Source: Acanthococcus lagerstroemiae (taxonomy: Eukaryota; Arthropoda; Insecta; Hemiptera; Eriococcidae). Taken from it: 64,000 nt of DNA. Under the pieces are notes generated by a model. The model had not been told where the DNA came from and made no database searches. It saw only the letters and a program-made list of their open reading frames with translations. A program made the position numbers and the translations under genes. Position 1 is the first letter of the stretch. Every line of letters begins with the position of its first letter. This document shows positions 1 to 12,500 of the stretch, piece after piece. Where the stretch lies: assembly GCA_031841125.1 (NCBI GenBank), contig CM063108.1, positions 70,900,344 through 70,964,343 of the forward strand. The letters run 5' to 3'.

Positions 1-9
1 TTTTGAAAC

Positions 10-459
10 ATTGTATTACCGAAATCGTTTATTGTAGAGTAAAATCAAATGTTTTTCGAGATTTTCTTGGGTGAAGCTATGTGTCTACGATCGGTGAGGA
101 TGTACTGGTAGTCCGGAAAAGAACGTTCGATATCGACGGATGTCAGTGAAGCCCAGGTCCCAGGTGAAAACGCTTAGCAATGCAGGGTTTTGGGGGAAGG
201 TAGATGAAGGCGCGGTGCCTTCAATTAGAGAAACGTTCAATTCTTCTAAAGTACTCAGTCCAACATTTTTCGCGAATACATTTTCTGCTTTCCTTCTCAA
301 AATTAATCCACGTGAACCTGGAATTTTATTGATTTTCGAACGAACTTCATGCACTATTTGGAGCTCCTCATGAAATGGAAGACCCCTAGTTTCGAGTTTC
401 TGGATAACATCTGGTAGAAATGCCACGAAGGTGTGGGTGAAAGCGAGATCCGAAGACAA
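10..459 (-). pseudogene. hAT-type transposase C-terminal remnant (frameshifted)
   Basis: Read on the minus strand, 459 to about 150 encodes a stretch like the region before the hAT dimerisation domain of CGGBP1-like/hAT transposases (FLPDVIQKLETRGLPF, then a charged helix and an EELNV segment). A frameshift follows near 150. The next frame reads LTSVDIERSF, then YQYILTDRR, the signature of the hAT C-terminal dimerisation motif. A second shift near 65-80 is needed to continue into ENLEKHLIL. With two frameshifts, no intact upstream catalytic part and no start, this is a decayed fragment and not a working gene. It lies far downstream of GIGYF and is unlikely to be part of it. Family assignment rests on remembered motif patterns. 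Confidence 0.65.
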
Positions 460-2964
460 ACGACTAGAAGAACTGTGAAAAGCAGTGTTTTGAGCTTCTG
501 TATCTGCTGACAGTCGTCCGGCAACTCACATACCCATTTTCGGCATTTTTCGGAAAAATAAAATTTATTTCCTGGGCCCCTACTACGCTGAAACGAATGT
601 CTATTTCATTCCTATTCCCCGGCGCCTCTGCAAACTCAACCGGCAAATGCCAAGGAATCCTAGCTCTACTAATAACTCATTTTGTTTACAAATGTTGGTT
701 GGTTCCCTTTCGCTGAATAGCGTCGACAAGGACGCTGTTCAGCAAAATAGAATCAAGCGACATATTTTTATCCGATGGCCGCGATCACGAATGGGAAGAG
801 GCAGAACAGACCCGTGTACGAGCTTAGCCCAGCCCTCAACCTAGTTCAGCTCTACGCCCAACCTAATATATATATATATTTTTTTTTTTCGTGGCAGTAT
901 GCATAAAGCCATTCCTGTATAATGTATAGAGGTCTATAAACGTGAGTACAAAATTCTTACATAGTAGCTCGAACTAAAATTCGAACAGCCCCACCTAAAT
1001 TAACAGGGTGTGCTATGAGCCCAGAAAATTTCGAGGAAGAAAGCGGTTTCTTTTGTTCGTTTTTCTAAACCACTAGTCCAATGAATCAATGAATGCTGTA
1101 TCCCCAAAAACAATCAAAATATTTCGAGGGCACCAGTACGTCAGTTTCATTACAAATGGTCAGATAATCGACGATTTATGACTAAAGATTGAAAAGCGTA
1201 TAACACTTGAGTAACATTTTTGAAGTTTATGCCCCTGTCAAAATGAATCTACCGCCTAAAAAGGTGATCATAGCTCGTCGGTAAGGGTAGAAATTCAATG
1301 ACATCGCTGAAGTTAAAGTGATACCGAGGCTGAAGGTTTTTGGAAAATTTTGCTTTTTCCAATCTTCTCTGTAAAATGGTACATTTTTTCGAATAATGTC
1401 ACTACATTAGTTGAATTCAATGAAAAGAGTACAAGAATAGAATTTTAAAAGAGAACCACCAAGTATGTAGGTATATGTAATAGTCAAGATGAAGAATAAA
1501 GCGAACGAGTAATTTTATTTTTGATTCACATGCACAGACAACGATGGGATGTAAATCACTAAAACTAGAAAACGATTCCAAAACAAAAACTGTTTTAAAA
1601 ATTAGCGAATTTTACTTCCCATTTTATTCGCAAAATTATTTCTTTATTGGCCTAGGTAATACTTACGGCATTATTTTATTCTCACCGACCAAATCGATAA
1701 ATCTGAACAGTAGAGAGCTCGGTTGCCGTATTTTACTCGTAGCCACCGTCTTACCGCAGCGGTTGCTTTTCTTGCTGTAATTTTCTACTTTTTGAATACC
1801 TATCCGTACTTCTCCTACAGTCTGCTGACAAAACAAAGCTTTGACATCCAGCTGAGTCCAAAATATCCGAATTTTCCTCAAAGTCACGTTTTCATACACT
1901 TCGTCTGCTCTTTCTGTCTTTTACAGATCTTGACGAAAAGTACGTCGCCGAGAGTAAATTAATATTTCAGAAAGAAATGGCGACCGTTTTCATAATTATT
2001 TACTAGGTATCGGTATTTTCAAAGATGAGCGTGAATATCTCCGAATTTCCAACAGTTCGTCTTCAGTGTGTATAAAAGCAAATATAGAAGAGTGGCTTAG
2101 AGGATGCACTAAAACCCCGCCACCATCCCGAAAAACTAAAAATTACATATACAGAAAGCGAACCTATATTATGTTATACGTGCAAATTCGCGAGTGAAGA
2201 GGGTGAAAAAATCTTTTCCCCTTCCCCCTTTCTCCTATTGAAAAACTATAGTTGTACCGATACAGTTATACAGAGTCTAGGTACCTAATAAGCAAAACGA
2301 TAGGAGAGAAAAACTGCGTAAGAATATATTTTTTAACCAAAGTTTATTGGCTACAATTGCATTAACAGAAAACTTTTATCTTCACAAATAGAAAAAGCGC
2401 AGAAATTCCGTTCCAATCTGGGGGGGGGGGAGGGAGGAGGAGATACGATAAGGCAAGAATCGAGCTTAAATGCAATTCACGCATTTTTGAGTATTTGTTT
2501 GTGTACACTACACCTAAAATTTGGCCGAAGTAAATTTCACTGATCGAGGCTGACACACATCACTCGATTTTGGGACGTTTTTGTATTAAGAAAATATTAA
2601 ATTCTATTATTTTTAACAAACATGTGTACCTACGTAGGTATTTCGCATGTATCATTCTTTTTCGTTCCCTATTTTGACGGAGGAGTTGGAAAAGTACGAC
2701 CAAAAATTCCATCTTTCCATTTAGAACAAGAGCTTACTTTTTTACTCACAATTACGAAAATGGATTACAATCTGTAGGGTCCACAATGCTGAGGATTCAA
2801 AATTCATTACCGCGACAAATAAAGTCGAAGCTTTGCAATGTATTCAGCTCCCCCCCCCCCCATTCTAAAATTGTTTTAAGATTCGCAATATTACTATGAT
2901 CAGAGATTTACGTGTACCTTAAAGCAACAATATCAAATATTCACAATTTTTAGAATTCACAGTA

Positions 2965-3217
2965 CTGCCGCGCGTTTTTAGAACGTCCTGTCTGACATTT
3001 TCACATTTTAAAATTTTTTTTTGCATAATATGTTTCCTGAACAATTTCTCCATCTTTTCAGCTTTGGTAGAATGTCCTATCTGTGGTAGAACCGTAGAAA
3101 TTTGACTAACAATTTTGTCCTATCCTACTTTCTGACCAGGTTTTGCTAGTTTAAATTGCATTTATCTCGAAACTTTAAAAATGCCAGATATAGGACGTTC
3201 TAACTAAGCGCGGTAGA
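2965..3217. mobile_element. Small inverted-repeat element (MITE-like)
   Basis: The left end CTGCCGCGCGTTTTTAGAAC and the reverse complement of the right end CTACCGCGCTTAGTTAGAAC match with few differences. Both continue into a GTCCTRTMTG stretch. The element is about 250 bp, has no coding capacity, and TA lies at or next to both ends. Superfamily is not assigned. Confidence 0.45.
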
Positions 3218-4212
3218 GTAGGTAAGTGAGGTCCATGACTGACACTATACAAACGTTCAATATATATTTTGAGGGCTCGTAATTATTATTACTAACAAAG
3301 TGTGTCGGTCAAAATTACCAATATTGTTAGCGTTCAGAAGTAAAAAGTTCCCAAAGTTCGTAATAATTTATACACCGTAATCGTATACCTCTAGTCTTTG
3401 GCCACTTCAAGTATAAAGCGACAGATATCACACCTCACATCATCACCGCAAAACACACAATTTCCACGCATCACGATTCCCGGGGGTGTCATCATATGTT
3501 CAGATTATCAAATTAATACCTATGTTCTCCGAGTTCGTAATCAGATGACGTGGGTAGATATTAGACGTACATACTTATGTACCAATGTAGTATATTTGAC
3601 TACAAGGAGTGTCGCATGAAGTGTGAACATATCGTATTGGGTAGGGATGGAGTATTCAATAAAGTGTAGGTTCTTGACGTTTAGCAGCACTAAGTATTTA
3701 TCTTTTCCTTCGCTCTAAAAAGAAGAAAAAAAGGAATTGAGAAGTTATCTGTCAAAAAAGCCCTCGTCAGCGATTTTGGTTTTGAGAAAAACCACTTCAA
3801 AGTTTTCAAGCTGAAATACTCCTTTCAGACTGATTTAATTGAAAAATATGTTATTATAAAAAATGTTCACTGTGATTTCATTAATAGAAATGACTAGTTC
3901 ATTGTTTAGTTCATTCAGAAACGAAAGCGCACGAATCACGAATTAAGAAAGAAGGAGGATGACAAGGGCCCTTTTTAGATCCATGGGAAAACTAGTGTGG
4001 TGGGACATATTATTGTTATCAGTAGCTGTTTGCCTATAAGATAATATCGGTGAATCTCATGTATTACTCTTCTATTTTGCTTGTTTCCATACATTTATAC
4101 AACTTATGGAACAAAATACACAATTCCTAGCTCGCTGTATGATGAGTTAGGTATTATGTATATTCTCGTGATTGAACCTAATGTAGTAGTGAAGATGTCT
4201 CTTCATGCCGAT

Positions 4213-4388
4213 TAGGGGCGAAACTAGCTGTTTTTTCTAGGGGGGTGACAACTGAAAATTTGCCGAATAAAATGAACTGAAAATGAATATTTTGCCGAGT
4301 GGCTAATAAACTTTACGATTTGCCGAATTTTCCAACTGCACTGACGACCTTGGGGTGTATCCCCCCTACCCCCTTTGTTTCGCCCCTG
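4213..4388. mobile_element. hAT-type MITE with 8-bp target duplication
   Basis: The terminal inverted repeats are TAGGGGCGAAAC on the left and GTTTCGCCCCTG on the right. A perfect 8-bp duplication, ATGCCGAT, flanks the element (4,205-4,212 and 4,389-4,396). An 8-bp target duplication with this kind of terminus is typical of hAT elements. At 176 bp it has no coding capacity. Confidence 0.85.
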
Positions 4389-4803
4389 ATGCCGATAAGG
4401 CAACCGAAATGTATAATTTCTGAGGCATTATTATCGTGGAATGAGTTACTCGCTTTTCACCCTTTGATATAATGTAATGAATGTATGCTTGGTTTTATTG
4501 ACTGCATGATAACCCGATTAACAATTTGGTGAGCGCTCACGCAACATGTCACAAACCACTTCTGTTTTGAGACTTTTGGCCGATCACATTTCTTTGTGAG
4601 TGCTCACCATCTAATAATTTTAAGATAGTGTGTGTGAAGTGATCGCTCACCAGTAGGGTGATTACTGAGTGATGTTCACAAAAGCGCTCAGCACATTCGG
4701 CTTCATTGTCAATCGGGAAGTTTGTACACATCTCAGCATAGAATCGATATATGTTAATTCAATGCGTTTGTAATAATTTATCGGCGCCAATTTCACATAT
4801 TTC

Positions 4804-4950
4804 CAGTGGTGTAGTGGCAAATTTTCCAGTGTGGGAACGCTAAATATATTTTGACGAATTATAAGGAAAGTCCGAAAGTCGTATTTATATAATTTTCTAT
4901 CTGCGGAAAATCATTATGGGAACGCCGTTCCCGCTCTACTACACCGTATA
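4804..4950. mobile_element. hAT-like MITE, diverged
   Basis: The left end CAGTGGTGTAGTGG is a hAT-type terminus. The right end contains CTACTACACCG as its imperfect inverse. The flanks CATATTTC and CCTATTTC agree at 7 of 8 positions, consistent with an old 8-bp duplication. Confidence 0.5.
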
Positions 4951-7900
4951 CCTATTTCTCTAAGAATATCATGCGTTGGTACATAGTACATACATACAGA
5001 GCGGGTTTCAGTTTATCAACTTTAACACAGAGGAATACAACACAATAACGCAGTTTCGAAGACGTTCCTGTTCTGCTATCGTAAACACTCTGGAACTTGT
5101 ACTTGGCACCGCCATCTCACACTGTCACACCTGCAAATCGAAATTTTCCCTTGATGTCTGTTAAATTTTCCTACTTAACCACGTTTCTCTGTCAGAACCT
5201 CAGAACACTTGAGGTTGCCACTTCGCTTGAGAGAGATCTCAGAATGAAAGGCGCTTTTGTTGTTCGACTGATATTGATAAGAGGTAAAGCGACTGTATAC
5301 ATACAATGTAAACGGCTACAAGAGAGGGACGTATTTGAGACAGCATGGTAGGTACAGTGAATTCGTTGATTTTGGAAAAATTTTCAACTGGTTCCTAAAG
5401 AGTAGGACACGCAGAATTCGAAAATCAGCATATCCGTAAAAAGGGCACCTGTTCGTCAAGGGCCCTTTTGACAGATAACTCCTCAATTTATTTCGTCTTT
5501 CGTAGGAAAAATAGAAACTATTCCTCAGCATGGATTCTCATTCCTGTTAAGTTGCATGGATTAAGGATTATCGAATACTCAGTCCGTCACGTGTACAAGA
5601 CTTCGTAAAAAATAATTCGATTTTGACGATAATAAACCGCAAATATAAACTCGCGATGCGTCGAAGAACTGACAATGAAACAACTCTATCGTAGAACTAC
5701 CTCCGTTCTTTCCCTATAGTATCTACAGGTATTGTTCAACCATTCGAATTTCCCATCGAAAACTCCAAAAAACGAGGAAAATAGCACATGTAGTGTCTCG
5801 ACGGTATATGCGCTGAGGGATAACACACGAATCGCGAGCAACGAGACAATCTATTCGAAGTAGGCGACGACTGAAGTATATACCAATGACAGAGATAAGT
5901 TCAAAGGTTAGGCCTGAGAGAGAGGGGGGGGGATGAGGGTGGTGGGCAGCCGAAAGGTGATGTAAGGGAACAGTGTCAATTGTGATGGAAGGAGTGGGGT
6001 TGAGGCAAAGGGAGAGTGAGGAAGAGATATAGAGACAGACAGTGAAGGCATTCCCCATTAGAACGACTCGAGTCGTACCTGCAACCACGCTAATAGGCTT
6101 CAATGACGGCAGTCGTGAATAAGCAGCGGCATATTCCCAATGCTAATGAACAACGTTTTACTTTTCAGTTGTAATTGAAGAGTAACCTCCCAGAAGCAGG
6201 GCTGGTACAAACATATACTCGTTTCGAAAAAACCCGCTGGTTTTTCTATTTCGCTTTCGTAATAACAATATTCGAACCGACACGAGGCACGACTAGAAAT
6301 GACGACAGGTTACAGGTTGGCTATACGAGTGATACGTGCGAATGCGTATATGAATAATAATATGAGACTTACCAAGCAAGATCGCCGAGTATGATCTATC
6401 TGATGATATCGTCGTCACCGATGGCGAGCAAGTCGGACACTGATGCGGAAAAATAGCCGATGAATTGGACGCAGCCCCTAAAACGCCGCTAATTTATTGT
6501 GATAATCGCGTGATCGAAAAGTTGCGAAAAAGTGAACATCGGCCTAACCCAACGTTAGCCAATATCGAGTTTAATCTGAGGGGACTCCCGTATACAAGAG
6601 TTTTTGCGTACGATACCAACAGAGAGAACGAGGCGCGCAGGGTGTGCGTTCCGATTCCGAGTACAAAATTACGTCGACGCAAGCGCCGCCATTCGGTCAA
6701 CGAACACCGATTCCAGTTTGAGAAACCGATACAAACCGACAATTACGATGTTAAAATTATCATTTTCGAGTAAAAATGTTACACGGACATTTGATAGCTC
6801 CAGGTTGCTGTGGTTGTACGTTCTCATTTTCTTTTCATCGAATGTTTTGGCGGTGACCTGCGCCACACTATTCTATTACTCATACATTGTACTACCTATA
6901 ATAGATAGGATAACACGAGCTTCCTTTTCATGAAAACGCGCGTTATTGCATGTAGCACAGAGAGTGGATAGCGGATATATCCGCAGCGGCAGCGTGCACA
7001 AGAAAATCGCAAACGCGATACACGTGAAATAATATCGTAAAATGTGTAAAATAATAAATATAATCGCTCTCCCACAGTGAACTCGGACGATATGTTTAGC
7101 CCACTGTGCATGTACATATATAGATACGACTTGTAAAACATATAAAATATATACAGCTTTTGATTCGCCCGGCCTGTCTTTTAGGGACATAATTAAAACG
7201 ACTTCATTGGGGACCAGGCGAAACCATAATTTTACAAACTACATAAATGAGTGAATGGTACTGCTTTCCAAATTCAACTACTTAATTCGCATAAATTTTC
7301 AGAATCAACGAAAAAAAAAGTCAATCCCCCTTTCAATTTTTCTGAATGATGCCAGAAATTCTCCAACTCTATGGAGTTCGTACTTCGAAAGCAGAGCATT
7401 TAATAGCTTTGGTGCCGAGATGTGTAACATAAGAAACCTATGTATATATGTAATAATTTGCGGCGCGGGCAGTAGTACCACAAAACCATTTGTACAGACG
7501 GAGACGGCGGGTTAAAACCGATATCATCAAGTGAAAACATCCCCATCTCTGAACAGAATAACTTTCTCTTCACAACGATGGAGTTAGAATGAGCGCCATA
7601 TTCTGTTTCAACCGCCAGTGAAACGCCTGACATTGACAGACCTATGACATGCTATATTAATTACGGAAGGGCAATCCAATTACAAATACGCACACCATAT
7701 TTCGCGTATAACATTTTATATGTATGTGTACGGACTTCTACAAATTTTTTAACCAATCGTGCTCGGGCAACACATTCCAACTATGTAAAACCTCAAGCGT
7801 GGCACTTCTGAAATCGTATAGAAACTGTACAATTAGTAGCATACCTATCTGAAGAGGGGTCCAATTCTATAAAATGTTGAGAAAATGCTTATAATCATCA

Positions 7901-8063
7901 TTCGGTAATCCATGGAAATCTCAGTTCAATATACTGATATATTTCATCCGGCCAAAAGAGAGCTGAATACACGTTACTGAAGGTAATAAGATCCTCTCAT
8001 AAAGATTTCACTAGGAAGTATAAATAAAAATTCCAATTTACAAAATATATAAACTTAGGTCAT

Positions 8064-9581
8064 TTTATTTCTTTGTTTTACAATCATCATGAGATGGGTT
8101 TTGTACATGAAAAAAATTTCTTTCTCGTTCATTCTAAATAATAAAATCATACATACGATTTGTACAGGTACACACTGAAATGTATAAAAAACTTTACTAG
8201 GCGAGGATGTCTTCACACATTGGTCATCGTATCGAGAACGAGAAAGGGAAAAAGAGGCATAATGAATTCATTTTCAGGATATAAACACGTCGTTAAAGGA
8301 ACGTTTCAATAACGAACATATATATATCTCAACGCGATAAACACCGCGGAAAATATCTTAATTTATAAGCGTATTTGATTACATCGCCGGTGTATTCAAA
8401 ATGTTAGTAATTTTCATTTCCATTGAACGATATAACTCACTTCCTATCTTCTTTCACGAATGCTCGTCACAACCCATAAATTCAGTGCCAGAAATCCCGT
8501 GGTCGAGAAGATGGCAAATAAGGCACTAATAGATAATCATAGTTTTCCAAAATCGCATTCGTATTAATTAGTTTTTCACGTTTTTATCGAAACACATCTG
8601 AAACTAAAGAATTGAATCAACCGCTGCGTCGACTGAAAATGGGGGGGGGGGGGAAGGGAGGTGTACGCTACCATCTCGAAATACAGCTGAGTAAAAAAAG
8701 AAAACGTATACTTAAGTATAATAACACTGAATAACAAAGAAAGGTCATAACAATTCTGCTCAACATATTCAACTACAACAAATACGACAACTGAACAAAA
8801 AAAAATCGTCAGCAGTTGACGCAAATTTTTCTTCTTCCGATTATTAGTGTTTCATAATTAATATTCCTCTTTCACTCGAGAGATTATTTAGGTTTCATCA
8901 GAATTACCGACGCTCGAATACGTACACGGCTACGTACGGTCGATACGAGTGTTTTCGCGAGTGCTGCGGAGCCTCGAGGATTGTAATAGCTAGGTAGTTT
9001 CTACACAAACGCGGACACATAAATTTTCGGCCAGTCTTCGACAACTCCGCTTTAGGATGCCGTTCTTCCCTTATCACAGATAATTTTACAAAACGAAATG
9101 TACATATGTATATAAAAATCCTATACAATACGCGAGAAACGTAACGAATGAGACAACAGAGAGACAGGTTAGTGAGATTATACGAATACGTGCAACGGAT
9201 AAGATTTCAGCGCACAAGAAAGTGCAATAACGTACAACCGTACTAACGAGTCGAAACACGTTATCGACTGCGTGTATTCCGCATGCTCAGATACTTTCTA
9301 CTGTACGGTGACGGAAAGAGAAAGAGCAAATCGAGCGAAAAACACACGCGAAATCATCGAGTACTGTAATTCTTAGTCGCTGAATTAGAAAAGTTACTGT
9401 TTTCGAAACACAATGGCCGCCTCTTCGACCCTCTTACTTGTGTTCCGGCAATACCGAACGGTAATTTTACAGTGTTATCGGACTATTACATACGAGTCGA
9501 ATTTTCGCTCAACTTTTCCGAGAGACAAACAGAAAGAAACGCGAGTTCCGAGAACTTGAAACGCCATGAACCCACGTCCAT
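8064..9581 (-). other. Probable GIGYF 3' UTR
   Basis: The GIGYF stop codon is at 9,582-9,584. The first clear minus-strand AATAAA I see downstream is at 8,064-8,069, which would give a 3' UTR of about 1.5 kb. A poly-C run lies on the minus strand near 8,641-8,652. The end point is inference and an earlier non-canonical poly(A) signal is possible. Confidence 0.3.
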
Positions 9582-12500
9582 CTAGTACACATCCTCGCCG
9601 TAGTCACGGTCGCCGACGTTGAAGCGGTCCGGCGCCGCGGTCACGTTAAACCCCAACAACGCGCTGTCCACTCGCAGCACAGGTTTCTTCTTATTCTTCT
9701 TCATCTTACCCTGCAACACAAACTTTACGTTAGAATCGTACTTCTCAGCCACGATGTTTGATTGAGGCGAGTTTCAAATGGACGGAACACGCGTACGATA
9801 ATGGGATGATGATTGAAATGCATCAATCACACCGAACAGGTACACTTACGGTGAGAAAACTGAATATTCCGACGATGCTATTATCTTTCATTCGCACGAG
9901 TCCAGAACCTCGAATGTTTCTCATAATAATTGTTCGCATCGAGTTGACACCTCATTTCCTTCGAACTGTTCAACGAACCAGAAAGATCGCCCGATCGCAC
10001 ATTTATACAGTAATAATTCAAAGAATAAACGCTTGTCACGACTCATGGTACACGGGCATAAAGAATCATACTATGTATGCACGTTCTTTTTTGAATTGAA
10101 AATCTTTCTGATTTCCGAATAATTCATTTTTTGGGTCACGAAGTTACTGGTAAACTAATCGGATTACAATAACGACCAATGTGAAAGTCTTACCCCGCTT
10201 GTACATCTGTTGATCTGTTTTAAGGTACAAAACAACCACTTACTTATCGAAAATTTTCATCTTCAAGAGGTGAATTTCATTTGAGTAAGCGATTTGATTT
10301 GTTCGACATTTGCTATCGAATATTCATTCAATAAATCAAAACGTTTCCCACTATAACTGTTCCAGACAATTCACTTAGATTTCTGTCCATCGACAAATAT
10401 AAGGGATCCACACGCTCTCGACTCATTTCCCAACCATTCGAGTTTTTCATGGTTTGAAACGTTTGTCTTTCTTCACTCACTTATCAATACTCCAGGCACA
10501 TTCACTGAGTTTAATTCGGTTCGGTAAAAACTTGTCACGGCAGAATATTGCCAAGGTTTGTAAGAACAAAAAAAACGCGTTGTCAAATTTTCAAAGTCGC
10601 TACTGCAATTTTAAAATCACTGGAACCTCAATTTTAAAATACCAGTACGAGCACCTGCGAGGATGATTCGAAGAAAGAAATGTCAATATATTACGCATAA
10701 TACGAATAATATAAATTAATAGATTCAAAGTGCAAACGGTTGTCAAATCAACCGGAGTTCTACTCAATGAACTACAAATTAAAAACTTAAGCCAGTACTT
10801 CTGCGTAACTCATCTTCAAACGAATAAGAGGAACGTTTTACGAGAATATAAGAAGGCACTCTAATACAAAATTTAGTGTCGACTTAAAAAATGTTGAAGG
10901 ACCGAAACTGAGAGCGACTTTTAAAATCGATCATCGTAATAGTAATTTAGGACACAGTTTTCGAGATGTGTCATACTCAAATCATACACTCCATTAGAGG
11001 GTCTCTGGTGGAGGGTATGATTGAATATTAGAGGCGATCCTCGTGAATGGCGGGGAAAACCACGGCCCATATCTCCGATACATCATTAAATAAGACAGAA
11101 CAGATGCAGAGTCAACTTTCGCTACATAAAGGATAGTTGAAATACTGCGATACGGCCAGCCAGAAAAAGTGGACAAATTAGGGAAAATAAAAAAAGTAAA
11201 AATGAACAACGGGATACTATGGCTGATACATCAATGAAAAAAAGTTTCACGTCAGTCTCCCTTTCTCACCACGTTTTATAAATTGCCTCCACCTCCGACC
11301 TCAGCCTCTTTGATTTCACTGCCTCAACTGACGGGCGGCGTCGAATCTTGGCCTCAACTTCAACTCTGCCGTACCGTAGTTTACATGCCGAAAAATGAAA
11401 AGATATAATATTTTGCATTCTCCTTTCACAAATTCACACTATTAATAAATTAATAACGAGTTCAGATATCGTTTGACAAGAATTGAGGCCAAGGTAAGCC
11501 ATTTTTGTCTCAGTTTCAACAGAGTCGACCTCTCCCATATTCTCCGGAGCATTCGCGCCAGCCTTACTCCTTATCAGAATAGCCGAATGAGTGAAAAAGA
11601 ATGAATTTTCTGTCATTCTTTTACCATTCGGCAATGGATCTATTTTGAATAAGAATGGAAGTCATTTTTTCCGTTCGGGGAAATTTCAATATTTCGATTT
11701 TTCCTCCCGAATAAAAATGGATTACATTTCCATCTCATAGTTCGTCTCTAATTCCACATGTCGCGCTGAATGAAAATGGTGGGAGATTGTCATTCCTTCG
11801 CATTTAGAATGAGATCACTCCCGAATGCTTCAATCTTCGCGGGAGAAAATAATGAAAATGAATACGGTCGTCCATAATTCAAAGCCACGAAAATATGTAC
11901 CTTTTCTCACCCAAGTGAATAGAATTCGATGAGAACTCTTTCTTCATGTGAATCGGAACCTACGATCACACTGAAGGCTTAGAACCTCAAATCTTCTTTT
12001 CTAATTTGCTCTCAACCCGAGCCGTGGAATCCGCCCTTTCGAACATTACCTCAAAGACGTCGAGGAGCTGTTAGGGCTGTCTTAGCCATCTTCCCTTCTG
12101 ACCGAAAACCTGGCCTAGATCGAAATAAGGTTGGCGTCTTCCTATAATCCGAGCTAAGAAGGTCTGATCTCAATGCACATCACAACCCGTATAGCAGCTC
12201 ACTCGGCATTCCTCCCCGAGTATTGTTAGGCGCTAGCGCTGTCTCTAGAACCTGAAATCTAAGGAAGATAATATATTTCACCTTACACGGAACGTGCCCC
12301 TTGAAAACGCCCTAGACCCGGGTTCAATGAAAAATTAGATACCGATTTACGAAACACCCTATTGTCCTCTGAAACCAGATGCAGAATATAATGCGCCATC
12401 TGAATCAAGTCACCGAAGATCGCATGATTTTTCCACCATTTCTAAAACCAATAATCGTATTCTACTTTCTCGATCACCCATTCAAACCGGTGGCTCTGTA

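Larger units (their letters stand above)
3733..5489. mobile_element. Possible 1.75 kb element with about 30-bp terminal inverted repeats
   Basis: The left end near 3,733 reads AATTGAGAAGTTATCTGTC and continues AAAAAAGCCCT. The right end near 5,489, reverse complemented, reads AATTGAGGAGTTATCTGTC and continues AAAAGGGCCCT. The same arm sequence forms the two short hairpin elements at 59.5 kb and 62.0 kb. The interior has no transposase-like ORF and contains two hAT-type insertions. That both ends belong to one element is inference; they could be two independent half copies. Confidence 0.35.
460..9581. other. Intergenic region downstream of GIGYF, no supported gene
   Basis: Only short ORFs with no recognisable domain and no convincing splice structure are present. 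The region holds several small inverted-repeat elements (listed separately), a TA microsatellite with a T run near 868-890, poly-G/C tracts near 2,400, 2,852, 5,930 and 8,641, and the probable 3' UTR of GIGYF just below 9,582. A short piece at about 690-722 matches the repeat seen at 42.2 kb. Confidence 0.6.

Noticed and set aside
5723..6103. 126-codon minus-strand ORF
   Set aside because: Low-complexity His/Pro/Ser sequence from a GA-rich stretch; no domain, splice sites or codon bias.
6465..6773. 102-codon plus-strand ORF starting MDAAPKTPLIYCDN
   Set aside because: Somewhat GC-richer than its flanks and overlaps other ORFs, but there is no recognisable domain and no supporting exon. It could be a first exon of something outside my view, but I cannot support it.
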